Assembly (NCBI GenBank): GCA_964483375.1
Contig: CAZABJ010000001.1
Location: 114,654 to 178,653 of the forward strand
Length of the DNA: 64,000 bases
From: JAUIEH01 sp964483375
GTDB taxonomy: Bacteria; Pseudomonadota; Alphaproteobacteria; Caulobacterales; Maricaulaceae
Reading direction: 5' to 3'
Positions 17,001-24,255 of the stretch are shown here, piece after piece. How positions within the stretch are numbered: the stretch's first letter is position 1; each line of letters begins with the position of its first letter. The position numbers were made by a program, and so were the translations under genes. Below the pieces are notes generated by a model that was not told the origin of the DNA, did no database searches, and was given only the letters and a program-made list of their open reading frames with translations.

Positions 17001-18188
17001 AGCCTGCTCGCTCAGACGCGAGAGCTCCTGCGCGGCGCGCCGGTCGGCGTTCGCCGCGACGTCAGCGATGTCGCGCTTCAACGCCGCATCCACAGCCCGG
17101 ACGCTCTCGGCCGCTTCGCGCGCCGCTTCGCCCACCTGCTCGGCCAGCATTTTTTCAAGCGCCTCGGCGCCGTCGTGCGCGGTCTTTGCGACGAGCGCTC
17201 TGACCTCGTCCTCGCGCCGTCGCGCGGCGCGGGCTTCGTCGTCAAACGCCTCGCGCAGCCCGTCAATGCGCTCGTCAAGGCGGGTTTCGACCTCGGCGAG
17301 ACGCTCCGCGGCGTCGCGTCCGGTCTCCTGGGGAAGCGCGTCGAGCTGCCCCTCCGCATAACGCACGCGGTCGTCGAGGCTGGCGAAGGTCGCTTCAAGC
17401 GCCCGCATCGCATTGTTGGTGAGATCTTCGGCGCGTTGCAGCCGCTCGGAGACCTGCGCGACGGCGTCTTCGATCGCGCGAAGGTCCGCGCCGCTCGCCC
17501 CAGCCCGACGGTCCAGCGCTTGTTCAAAGTCGTCGCGGATCCGACGCAGCTGCAGGTCCGCCTGCGCCGCGTCCGCGTCGAGACGTCCGGAAAGCTCGCC
17601 CAAAGACCGTTCAAGACGGGCGGCGGTGTCGGCGAGATCCTCGCCCACCGCGCCAATTTTGTGCTGCACGCCGTCAAGGCGCTCACTCGCCGCCGCTTCG
17701 GCTTCGTTCACCTGGGCGGCGACCCGGGCGAGGGCGGCCTCGAGCGACTTCAGCGCATCAAGATTGCGTTCGCTGGTATCGTCCGCCTCGATTTTCTTGA
17801 TGCGGCGGGACAGCGCTTCATGGGTGTCGCGCAGCGAGGCCAGCGCATTTTCATGCTGGCGCGACAGCTCGCCTTGCGTTTCCTCAGCGCCTTGGAGGCG
17901 CGAAATCAGGCCGAGCACGGATTGGTCGATGCCGGTGATCGCGAGCGTCGAGCGATGCTCCGCGGCTTCGATGCGGCGCGAGAGCCGATCAAGCTGAGCG
18001 GTCAGATTGCCCGCATCGTCGTTCGCTACGCCCTCGCGGCGGCCGTCCTGCGCGGACTGCTCCTCGTCCGACAGCACGCGGCGATTGATCCACTCGCCAA
18101 CGGTGATGCCCTCTTTACGCGCGGCGTTCAAAGCCGTTTCGCGCGTACGGCGGTCCACGCCTCTGAGGCTCCAACTGTCCGCAGCCAT
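14046..18188 (-). CDS. podJ: PodJ-like polar localisation protein (coiled coil, TM, Sel1, PG-binding)
   Basis: A 1380-residue protein with the domain order of Caulobacter PodJ. The N-terminus (SLRGVDRRTRETALNAARKE...GEWINRRV) matches the start of that family. A very long coiled coil (about 40-750) follows, then an acidic proline-rich region (about 755-850). One membrane helix is at about 919-942. The periplasmic part has Sel1-like repeats (about 1124-1270) and a C-terminal peptidoglycan-binding domain (about 1322-1379). PodJ is a polar scaffold needed for polar organelle placement. At 1380 residues it is much longer than Caulobacter PodJ (about 970), mainly through the coiled coil. The start at 18188 is chosen because the conserved N-terminus begins there. 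It is probably co-transcribed with tauE. Related Sel1/PG-binding coiled-coil proteins exist, so strict orthology is inferred. Confidence 0.8.
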   Translation of the reverse strand: MAADSWSLRGVDRRTRETALNAARKEGITVGEWINRRVLSDEEQSAQDGRREGVANDDAGNLTAQLDRLSRRIEAAEHRSTLAITGIDQSVLGLISRLQGAEETQGELSRQHENALASLRDTHEALSRRIKKIEADDTSERNLDALKSLEAALARVAAQVNEAEAAASERLDGVQHKIGAVGEDLADTAARLERSLGELSGRLDADAAQADLQLRRIRDDFEQALDRRAGASGADLRAIEDAVAQVSERLQRAEDLTNNAMRALEATFASLDDRVRYAEGQLDALPQETGRDAAERLAEVETRLDERIDGLREAFDDEARAARRREDEVRALVAKTAHDGAEALEKMLAEQVGEAAREAAESVRAVDAALKRDIADVAANADRRAAQELSRLSEQAEGRAEEIETALKRQLNAIAESAQADLRDAEQRLDGRIEAVAEEAASGLAEALSKAEEARGRAAQRLDALQSDVKSALDRVDATQVRVDEMGDKLSNVDDRLTSAADRIELIDRRGEQLAERIEAQFDDRFERLGRELAQTVSETRSDIARHLEAAAENPASEQIAGLNERVAEAEQRHAKTLDRIGEEVARMAGAVENRIRQSERRAEALAREGASFADLDRLLETRLREIEASGAHAISRVGEELTRVAERLQDRMASSERRSSEAFEEVSTQVARLNDRLNDRHSQTSEDIGRRLKDSEERTSRMVEEAVAGVRRHVEESHDQTAAALSPVQRALAKLTTRLETMEDEAAPGFVSGPAPLGDFEDAPPPFDAELPPPPVDEDDTNPDDPGPFAEPAEAGDAFVSPQEDSPFDPDAPPPFDPDAAFEPPRDHTSKEDLFADDALLPPFDEPDAFDTPAPDAKRPETQPDAPKVDDKGADESFLAAARRAAQAVNEPKQTGDRSALPGFGPAAVSPAQPRRGRPLLMAAGGMAFVAVGAAFYMLVSEAGRRAAEADAGSFGDLIDETGSAAASRPSTPAGTTPTDYAEAPPPMPSAPVTSGAIAAPASDAPLLGEPGDEVTASAEDPTTSAMAPPAVEPPPPPLEGGPEEVEGTATAQPVDPADAAGSEALLPPAANETAAETPTPSAEPATDAADAIEPPPPPFEDLETSPEPGPRASIVEAAASGDPIAQYQLGMTRLQSGDIDEGAQLIRQSAENGLPPAQYRLAKLFESGRGVEQSIDQARLWTERAANAGHRNSMHNLGIYYAEGRGAPQDFAVAAQWFEEAAQLGARDSQYNLGVLHEQGLGVTQSMAEAYYWYSVAGRSGDADAQTRAAAIATRLDAAALESVDARIAAFRPSRPNDEANGVFGETPWSRPQLTGAPAITRAQELLNQLGFDAGVPDGVSGPRTRAAVASFQSANGLDPTGRVDSRLVERLEASAAR

Positions 18189-18307
18189 ACTCGCCGCTCC
18201 CCGTTCCGCCCTTTGCGTCGACGACGCTGCGGCGTGATTTCGATTTCTTCGCCAAGACGCGCCGTACGTTCCGCGCACGGCTTAGCAAAAGGGATCGAGG
18301 GTTTTGC

Positions 18308-18330
18308 TTAATGCCCGGTAAAGCTGATTC
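18308..18330 (-). promoter_or_regulatory. Upstream region of podJ: GANTC site and weak CtrA-like element
   Basis: A GATTC (GANTC methylation target of CcrM) lies at 18326-18330. Next to it is TTAA-N7-TAAA at 18308-18322, a degenerate version of the CtrA box. Both lie 120-140 bases upstream of the podJ start. Cell-cycle control of podJ is known in Caulobacter; these elements are only suggestive. Confidence 0.2.
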
Positions 18331-18426
18331 GCGCCTCCTCGTCAGCTGACTTGGCCTGATGAGGCGCAAGCGGCGCCCAAATGCGGCCGCGCCGATGCGC
18401 CGGCGCGCCATCCAGCGGCCTTCGGC

Positions 18427-18455
18427 TTGACGTTGACGTAAACGTCAGCTACGGC
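18427..18455 (+). promoter_or_regulatory. merR promoter with 14-bp palindromic operator in the spacer
   Basis: TTGACG (18427-18432) and GCTACG (18448-18453) resemble the Caulobacter housekeeping promoter pattern TTGACg-N10-14-GCTAnA. A perfect palindrome TGACGT-AA-ACGTCA (18434-18447) lies exactly in the spacer, and TTGACGT occurs twice in tandem. MerR-type regulators bind in the spacer. The ATG at 18462 would be within about two bases of the predicted transcription start, so the mRNA may be leaderless. Confidence 0.6.
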
Positions 18456-18461
18456 AGGGGC

Positions 18462-18947
18462 ATGATCGCACCAGCATCAAAAGACGCCGAATTCAGCATC
18501 TCTGATCTCGCCGCAGAGTTCGGCGTGACCGCCCGCGCGCTGCGCTTTTACGAGGCGAAGGGCCTGTTGCGTCCGGAACGGCGCGGGCAGACCCGGGTCT
18601 ACACGGCGAATGACCGGGCCCGGTTGAACCTCATTCTGCGCGGCAAGCGCGTCGGCTTCACCTTGGATGAAGTCAAAGAAATGCTCGACATCGAGAATGT
18701 CGGGGATCGCGGACGGTCGGCGGTCCATGCGGCGATCGAGCGGTTTCAGCAACGCATCGCGCTTCTGCAGCGGCAGCGCGCGGATATCGATGCGGCCGTG
18801 CGCGATCTCGCCGCCGGGCTCGCTTGGCTTGAAAGTCGCGCCGCCGAGCGAGAGCCGAGCGAAGACGTCAAAACGCGCGCTGCGGCGTTCGAAGCGCTTG
18901 CGCGCAGTTGGATTTACGGCGGGGAGAGCTCTGCGGCCGCGGAGTAA
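18462..18947 (+). CDS. MerR family regulator of the adjacent beta-oxidation genes
   Basis: A 161-residue protein. The MerR HTH is at residues about 10-80 (FSISDLAAEFGVTARALRFY, then RGQTRVYTANDRARL and VGFTLDEVKEML), followed by a dimerisation helix (85-130) and a short C-terminal tail. The effector region has no metal-binding cysteines, unlike metal-sensing MerR proteins. This fits the LiuR-like group that controls branched-chain amino acid or fatty acid degradation by sensing acyl-CoA-type signals, a role inferred from the neighbouring acyl-CoA genes. The start at 18462 follows an upstream palindrome that is probably its own operator. Only a GGGG one base before ATG is seen, consistent with a leaderless message. 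Confidence 0.85.
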   Translation: MIAPASKDAEFSISDLAAEFGVTARALRFYEAKGLLRPERRGQTRVYTANDRARLNLILRGKRVGFTLDEVKEMLDIENVGDRGRSAVHAAIERFQQRIALLQRQRADIDAAVRDLAAGLAWLESRAAEREPSEDVKTRAAAFEALARSWIYGGESSAAAE

Positions 18948-19015
18948 TCTCGCAAAACGGGGTCCCGACGACGGGGACAGGGCCAAACGCCCGAATACTA
19001 GGGAGAGAAACCAGG

Positions 19016-20815
19016 ATGCCGACCTATTCCGCGCCCGTCCGGGACATGCAGTTTCTGTATGACGACATGCTGCAGGTGGACCGCTATTCCAACCTGCCCG
19101 GCTTCGCCGACGCCACCAAAGACATTCGCGAGGCCATCATGGCCGAGGGCGCGAAGTTCGCCGAAAACGTGCTCCAGCCTTTGAACCGCATCGGCGACCT
19201 GCAGGGCTGCACGCGCAATGACGACGCCTCGGTGACGACGCCCGAGGGGTTCAAACCCGCCTACCACCAGTTCGTCGAGGGCGGCTGGGGCTCGCTCGCC
19301 CTTGACCCCGATTACGGCGGTCAAGGCCTGCCCAGCGTGTTGAACCTTTCTCTGATGGAGATGTTCTCCTCCGCGAACCAAGCCTTCGGCATGTATCCTG
19401 GGCTGACCCACGGGGCTTACTCCGCCATCCATGCTGGCGGCTCGGCCGAACAGAAGCGCACTTATCTGCCCAAGCTGGCGAGCTGCGAATGGGGTGGGAC
19501 GATGAACCTCACCGAGCCGCAATGCGGCACGGATTTGGGTCTCATCCGCTCAAAAGCCGTTCCTCAGCCGGACGGCTCCTACAAAATCACGGGTCAGAAA
19601 ATCTGGATCTCCTCAGGCGAGCATGACCTGGCGGAGAACATCATTCACCTGGTGTTGGCGCGGATCGAGGGCGCGCCTGAGGGCATCAAGGGTATTTCGC
19701 TCTTCATCGTGCCTAAGTTCATGGTCAACGAAGACGGTTCGTTGGGCGCGCGCAACGGCGTGTCCTGTGGCGGCCTCGAAGAGAAAATGGGCATTCACGG
19801 CAACTCGACCTGCGTCATGAACTATGAAGACGCGACGGGTTTCTTGGTGGGCGAAGAAAACAAGGGCATGCGCACCATGTTCGTCATGATGAACGAGGCC
19901 CGGTTGGGCGTCGGTCTTCAGGGCTTGGCGCTGTGCGAAGCGGCCTACCAAAACGCCGTGGCTTTCGCCAAGGACCGCCTGCAAAGCCGCGCGCTCAAGC
20001 AAGACGAACAACGCCCCGACCTGCCCGCGGATCCCATCATCGTGCATCCCGACGTGCGCCGGATGCTGATGGACACCAAGTGTTTCCTCGAGGCGGGGCG
20101 CGCCTTCACCTATTGGGTCGGCCTGTATTCGGACCTTCTGCACAAAAGCCCGGACGAAAAAGTTCGCGAAAAAGCGGATGATTACATGGCGCTTTTGACG
20201 CCGGTCATCAAAGCCTTCCTGACCGAGCGGGGCCTCAAAGGTTGCAATGACAGTCTGCAGGTCTTCGGCGGCTCGGGCTATGTGGAGGAGTGGGGGATGT
20301 CCCAGTTCCTTCGCGACGTCCGCATTGCGCTGATTTATGAAGGCACCAACGGCATCCAGGCCCTAGACCTAGTCGGCCGCAAACTCGCCATGCATGGCGC
20401 CCGCCCGATCATGACCTTGTTCGCCGAAGTGGACGAGTTTATCAGCGAAAACGAAAACAACGCCCGTTTGGAGCCGTTCGTCGAGGGGCTGCGCGCCTCC
20501 CGCACGCGACTGGATCAAGCCACCCAATGGCTGATGCATCATGGGCTGCAGGACCCCAATGAGGCCGGCGGCGCCTCCACCGATTATCTCCAGCTCTTCG
20601 GGCTGACGCTGTTCGCCTACATGTGGGCGATGATGGCGAAAGCCGCGTTCGCGCGCCTGGACGAAACCGACGGCGCGGCGCGGGACTTCTATGAAGCCAA
20701 AGTCGCCACGGGCCGTTATTTCCTCGACCGGGTGCTGCCTGAGACGGTCGCCCATTTGGCGAAAATCGAAGCCGGCGCGGGGTCAATGATGGCCCTCAGC
20801 GAGGACGCTTTCTGA
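19016..20815 (+). CDS. Acyl-CoA dehydrogenase with C-terminal extension (DmdC-like)
   Basis: A 599-residue flavoenzyme that introduces the alpha-beta double bond into an acyl-CoA. It has the usual N-terminal helical domain, a middle domain (GGTMNLTEPQCGTDLG) and a C-terminal helical domain (RDVRIALIYEGTNGIQALDL), plus the extra helical C-terminal domain of the longer family that includes DmdC (3-methylmercaptopropionyl-CoA dehydrogenase) and several long-chain enzymes. The exact substrate cannot be read from sequence. The start at 19016 has AGGGAGAG upstream. It follows merR by 68 bases and probably shares its control. Confidence 0.92.
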   Translation: MPTYSAPVRDMQFLYDDMLQVDRYSNLPGFADATKDIREAIMAEGAKFAENVLQPLNRIGDLQGCTRNDDASVTTPEGFKPAYHQFVEGGWGSLALDPDYGGQGLPSVLNLSLMEMFSSANQAFGMYPGLTHGAYSAIHAGGSAEQKRTYLPKLASCEWGGTMNLTEPQCGTDLGLIRSKAVPQPDGSYKITGQKIWISSGEHDLAENIIHLVLARIEGAPEGIKGISLFIVPKFMVNEDGSLGARNGVSCGGLEEKMGIHGNSTCVMNYEDATGFLVGEENKGMRTMFVMMNEARLGVGLQGLALCEAAYQNAVAFAKDRLQSRALKQDEQRPDLPADPIIVHPDVRRMLMDTKCFLEAGRAFTYWVGLYSDLLHKSPDEKVREKADDYMALLTPVIKAFLTERGLKGCNDSLQVFGGSGYVEEWGMSQFLRDVRIALIYEGTNGIQALDLVGRKLAMHGARPIMTLFAEVDEFISENENNARLEPFVEGLRASRTRLDQATQWLMHHGLQDPNEAGGASTDYLQLFGLTLFAYMWAMMAKAAFARLDETDGAARDFYEAKVATGRYFLDRVLPETVAHLAKIEAGAGSMMALSEDAF

Positions 20816-20924
20816 TATGGTCCCCAGCGGAGCCCGTCGTCCGACGGGCTCCGGGTCGTGCAATAGGACGCTCGCCGTCGCATCGGGACACGCGGCGGCG
20901 CCGCCAAACCGGGGGCCTCATCCC

Positions 20925-21464
20925 ATGCCGTCACTTCGTTTGAACTTAGTCGCCGCGGCCGGAGTCGCCGCCGCCATCTCCTTCTCCGCCGGTGCGCAGG
21001 AGGTCTGCGTGTCCAATGCGACGCAGTCGGAGGTTCAGCTGGGCGATCTCGCTCCGCCGCGCTCCGATCCGATCGCCGAGGTGATCGAAGCGGTCAGCGC
21101 CGAGGAGACGCCCGCTTTGGAACTGGAGGCGGCTCCCTACGACCCCGCGGCATGGGCGCCGGAGGCGACATTGGTTCTGACCGCCCCAGCCGGGGAGCGG
21201 GTTTGCGTTCGGTCTCCGGCGCGTTTCGGCGGAACCGGGGTTCAGGTCGCCGTCGGATGCGCCCGCTGGGGCGGTTATATGGCGGCGCTCAACGTCATTG
21301 AGGGCGGCGCAACCACCCAGCGCGGCCGCTTCCCGCTGCTCGCCACGGTCGGCGCGGACACCGTCGCAGCCCATTGGGACGCGGTTGCGGGAACGGACGA
21401 AGACCCCCGCGACGTCGTCGTGGCCGTGTTGAACCCGAGCGGCGCCTGCCAGCGCAGCGAGTGA
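20925..21464 (+). CDS. Exported protein of unknown function
   Basis: A 179-residue protein with a signal peptide (residues 1-24, ending SAGAQ) and a short acidic linker, followed by a domain of about 100 residues with a few cysteines (CVSNATQSE, ERVCVRSPARFGG, VGCARWGGY). I recognise no family. The start at 20925 is chosen because the signal peptide begins there; the frame is open from 20817 without other support. It is followed by a strong hairpin at 21473-21501, so it closes a transcript that may begin at merR. Its place within a lipid oxidation cluster gives no clear functional clue. Confidence 0.65.
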   Translation: MPSLRLNLVAAAGVAAAISFSAGAQEVCVSNATQSEVQLGDLAPPRSDPIAEVIEAVSAEETPALELEAAPYDPAAWAPEATLVLTAPAGERVCVRSPARFGGTGVQVAVGCARWGGYMAALNVIEGGATTQRGRFPLLATVGADTVAAHWDAVAGTDEDPRDVVVAVLNPSGACQRSE

Positions 21465-21472
21465 CGCATGCC

Positions 21473-21501
21473 GACGGGGGGCGGCGAGGCCGCCTTCCGT
21501 C
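21473..21501 (+). terminator. Hairpin after the exported-protein gene
   Basis: A continuous 13-bp stem (two G.U pairs) with a 3-base GAG loop starts nine bases after the stop codon. There is no T tract. It divides the beta-oxidation cluster into two probable transcription units. Confidence 0.5.
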
Positions 21502-21516
21502 ATTGACTTGAAACCA

Positions 21517-21530
21517 GACGCCTGGGCGTC
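21517..21530. promoter_or_regulatory. Palindrome GACGCC-TG-GGCGTC downstream of TTGACT
   Basis: A 6+2+6 inverted repeat lies 8 bases after a -35-like TTGACT (21504-21509) and 22 bases before the GST start. It could be an operator for a second promoter of the cluster. No regulator can be assigned. Confidence 0.3.
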
Positions 21531-21552
21531 CGACCAAAGCCAGGAGCGCTTG

Positions 21553-22359
21553 ATGCTTCTCTGCTACTCAGCGCTGAGCCCGTTCTGCCGAAAGGTGCGG
21601 ATGGCCCTTGAGCACAAGGGACTGGCTTTCGAATTGTTCGATTCCGGCGACATAAAAAAGTACCCGGCCTGGAACGCGCGCGCTGAAGTCCCGATGCTGG
21701 TTCATGACGATCTGACCGTCAGCAATTCCGCGGACATTCTTGCTTATTTGGAACGGGCCTTCCCCGACGCGCCGTCCATCTATCCTGACGCCGCTCGGGC
21801 GTACGCCCAGGCGCGCGCCTGGGAGCGGGAGGCTGACACCTATGTCGACGCCATCGTCACCGATTGCGGGATCTGGCCTTGGTCGCAGATCGGCGCGGCG
21901 CCGGAGGGGCTGATCGAGGCCGGCAAGCGGGACCTCGCCGTGGTCTATGACCGGCTCGAGGCGCAGCTCAACGGGCGCGATTTCATCATGGGCGGTGCTC
22001 TGAGCGTGGCGGATTTCGCGCTTTATCCGCACCTGTCCTCCGCCGGCGCTCTGGGCCTCGGCGCTGATCGCGAGCGCCATCGCAACGTCATCGATTGGCT
22101 GCGCCGGGTCCGGCGCACCGAACCTGGGACGAGCGATCGCGAGGCGGTGCTGGCTTGGTGGAACGCACGCGACGAGAGTGACGTGGAGACCGACCGCATC
22201 AATTGGGGAACGCACAGGCTCGAATGGCTGCTCGCCAACGGTCATGTGGATTGGTTCGCCGAGCAAGTGCGCGAAGGCAAAGTCATTTGGTCCGTGGGAC
22301 CGGCGTCAAACGCGAAAAACAGCCCGCGCGCGCCTGATTGGGCGCGTGACGGAGCCTAA
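21553..22359 (+). CDS. Glutathione S-transferase family protein
   Basis: A 268-residue protein. The thioredoxin-like N-terminal domain (LLCYSALSPFCRKVRMALEH, then EVPMLVHDDLTVSNSADILAYLE) holds the cis-proline VPML and the glutathione-binding NSADIL equivalent of ESxxI. It is followed by an alpha-helical domain and a long C-terminal tail (from about 205) beyond the usual GST length. The start at 21553 has AGGAG six bases upstream; a TTG at 21508 is less likely. It is followed by acyl-CoA dehydrogenase after 12 bases, so the two are co-transcribed. The role could be glutathione conjugation or isomerisation of an acyl or aromatic intermediate. Confidence 0.85.
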   Translation: MLLCYSALSPFCRKVRMALEHKGLAFELFDSGDIKKYPAWNARAEVPMLVHDDLTVSNSADILAYLERAFPDAPSIYPDAARAYAQARAWEREADTYVDAIVTDCGIWPWSQIGAAPEGLIEAGKRDLAVVYDRLEAQLNGRDFIMGGALSVADFALYPHLSSAGALGLGADRERHRNVIDWLRRVRRTEPGTSDREAVLAWWNARDESDVETDRINWGTHRLEWLLANGHVDWFAEQVREGKVIWSVGPASNAKNSPRAPDWARDGA

Positions 22360-22371
22360 GGAGGAAATCCC

Positions 22372-23538
22372 ATGCCCAGAGACGTGCTCGACACGCCCAT
22401 GCCCGCCTGGCGCGCGGAAGAGGACGTTGTTCTCTATGGCGACAGCGTTGCGGCCTTCGTCGCGCGGGAATGCGCCCCGCATCAGGATCGTTGGGAAAAA
22501 GAGGGCCAAGTCGACCGCGAGCTTTGGAACAAAGCCGGCGAGGCGGGCATCCTGGTTCCCGCGTGCCCTGAGGAATATGGCGGGGCCGGCGGTTCGTTCG
22601 CCCATGACGCGGCGTTCATCGAGGCCGTGCATGGCGACGGCATCGACGCCTGGGGCGCGGCGCTGCACAACACCATCGTCGCCCCCTATGTCTGGCACTA
22701 CGGCACCGAAGAGCAGAAGGCCCGTTGGCTGCCCAAGCTGGTTTCCGGCGAGTATGTCGGGGCCATCGCCATGACCGAGCCTGGCGCGGGGTCGGATCTT
22801 CAATCCATCAAGACCACCGCCTTGCGGGATGGAAACGGCTATCGGCTGAACGGCGCGAAGACCTTCATCACCAATGGCGGGCAGGCGAATTTCATCGTCG
22901 TCGTCTCCAAGACCGATCCCGGCGAGGGACACAAAGGCGTCTCGCTGATGATCGTGGAAACCGACGGCGCCGAGGGCTTCCGCCGCGGACGTCTGCTCGA
23001 CAAAGTCGGTCTGAAGGGCCAGGACACCTCGGAGCTGTTCTTCGACGACGTTTTCGTGCCGGCGGAAAACCTGCTCGGAACCGAAGAGGGCCGCGGCTTC
23101 TACCAGCTCATGGAGCAGCTGCCCCAGGAGCGTCTTGAGATTGCGCTGCAAGGCATCGTGATGATCGAGCGCGCGCTTCAGGTCACGCTTGATTACGTGA
23201 AGGAGCGCAAAGCCTTCGGTCAGCGTGTGATCGACTTCCAAAACACCCAGTTCAAGCTCGCCGAGTGCAAGACCGAGGCGACGGTCGCCCGGGTCTTCGT
23301 CGACCATTGCACCGAGCGTCTTCTCAAAGGCGAGCTCGACGCATCGACCGCCTCGATGGCGAAATATTGGGTCACCGACCTGCAAGGAAAAATCATCGAC
23401 GAATGCGTGCAGCTTCACGGCGGCTACGGGTTCATGAACGAATACCCCATCGCACGCATGTGGCGGGACGCGCGCGTCCAGCGCATCTATGGCGGCACCA
23501 ACGAAATCATGAAGCTGCTCATCGCGAGGACGTTGTGA
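22372..23538 (+). CDS. Acyl-CoA dehydrogenase
   Basis: A 388-residue enzyme of standard acyl-CoA dehydrogenase length and domain layout. The FAD/substrate signature AIAMTEPGAGSDLQSI is near residue 130, the middle domain contains GAKTFITNGG, and the C-terminal helices carry RKAFGQRVIDFQNTQFKLAE and YGFMNEYPIARMWRDARVQRIYGGTNEIMK. A catalytic-type Glu sits in GGTNEI. A strong ribosome site AAGGAGGAAA precedes the ATG. It lies between two GST genes in one probable operon. The chain-length preference is not readable. Confidence 0.94.
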   Translation: MPRDVLDTPMPAWRAEEDVVLYGDSVAAFVARECAPHQDRWEKEGQVDRELWNKAGEAGILVPACPEEYGGAGGSFAHDAAFIEAVHGDGIDAWGAALHNTIVAPYVWHYGTEEQKARWLPKLVSGEYVGAIAMTEPGAGSDLQSIKTTALRDGNGYRLNGAKTFITNGGQANFIVVVSKTDPGEGHKGVSLMIVETDGAEGFRRGRLLDKVGLKGQDTSELFFDDVFVPAENLLGTEEGRGFYQLMEQLPQERLEIALQGIVMIERALQVTLDYVKERKAFGQRVIDFQNTQFKLAECKTEATVARVFVDHCTERLLKGELDASTASMAKYWVTDLQGKIIDECVQLHGGYGFMNEYPIARMWRDARVQRIYGGTNEIMKLLIARTL

Positions 23539-23590
23539 GCCGAGACAGCGCGGCATCGCTCGCGGCGTCGCGCCAACCGCGGGGCTTGTG

Positions 23591-24229
23591 ATGGCTGAGT
23601 TCCAACTCCACGGCTTCGGCGAGAGCGGCAACGCCTACAAGGTCGCGCTGTACCTCACGCTGGTGGGCGCGGATTGGGCGAGCGTGCCCACCGACATGTT
23701 CGCCGGCCAGCAACGCGATCCCGCGTGGCGGGCGGCGTTCAACGAGCTGGGCGAAGTGCCGGTGCTCCAGCATGGCGAGACCACGCTGACCCAGTCCGGC
23801 GTCATTCTGGACTATCTCGTCGCCCAGTGCGACGGCGCCTATGGGTGGGCGACCGAGGACGAGCGCCGGGAAGTCCTCCGTTGGGTGCTGTTCGACAACC
23901 ACCGCTTTTCCGGCACTTTGGCCACCGCGCGTTTCTTGCGCCGTTTCGCGGGGATGGCCGACAGCGACGTGACCGCGTTTTTGGAAAAGCGGTTCCAGTC
24001 CGCGCTTAAGCTCGTTGAAAAACGGCTGACCGGACGCGATTGGATCGCGCTGGACCGCGCCAGCGTCGCGGACCTCTCACTCGCCGGCTATCTCTTTTAT
24101 GACGGGGAAATCCCGCTCGATTGGGCCGATTGGCCCGCAACCGCGGCTTGGCGCGAGCGCATACGCGCGTTGCCGGGTTGGCGTCCCCCTTACGACCTCT
24201 TGCCTCGATTGAAACAACCGGCCGCTTGA
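23591..24229 (+). CDS. Glutathione S-transferase family protein
   Basis: A 212-residue GST. The N-terminal domain starts [20 protein letters not shown] with a serine/asparagine pair typical of bacterial GstB-like enzymes. The motifs [11 protein letters not shown] and [12 protein letters not shown] mark the glutathione site, and the alpha-helical C-terminal domain includes [10 protein letters not shown]. The ATG at 23591 is preferred over an adjacent upstream GTG at 23588. It follows acyl-CoA dehydrogenase and precedes thiolase on the same strand with short gaps. This makes two distinct GSTs in one lipid oxidation operon. Confidence 0.87.
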   Translation: MAEFQLHGFGESGNAYKVALYLTLVGADWASVPTDMFAGQQRDPAWRAAFNELGEVPVLQHGETTLTQSGVILDYLVAQCDGAYGWATEDERREVLRWVLFDNHRFSGTLATARFLRRFAGMADSDVTAFLEKRFQSALKLVEKRLTGRDWIALDRASVADLSLAGYLFYDGEIPLDWADWPATAAWRERIRALPGWRPPYDLLPRLKQPAA

Positions 24230-24255
24230 ACGCCGGCTTCCTAGGGAGAACCCAC

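Noticed and set aside
15999..18311. A 770-codon open frame on the plus strand opposite podJ
   Set aside because: It mirrors the codon pattern of the coiled-coil gene on the other strand, has no family motif, and GC-rich genes commonly leave the opposite strand open. The podJ reading has clear domains.
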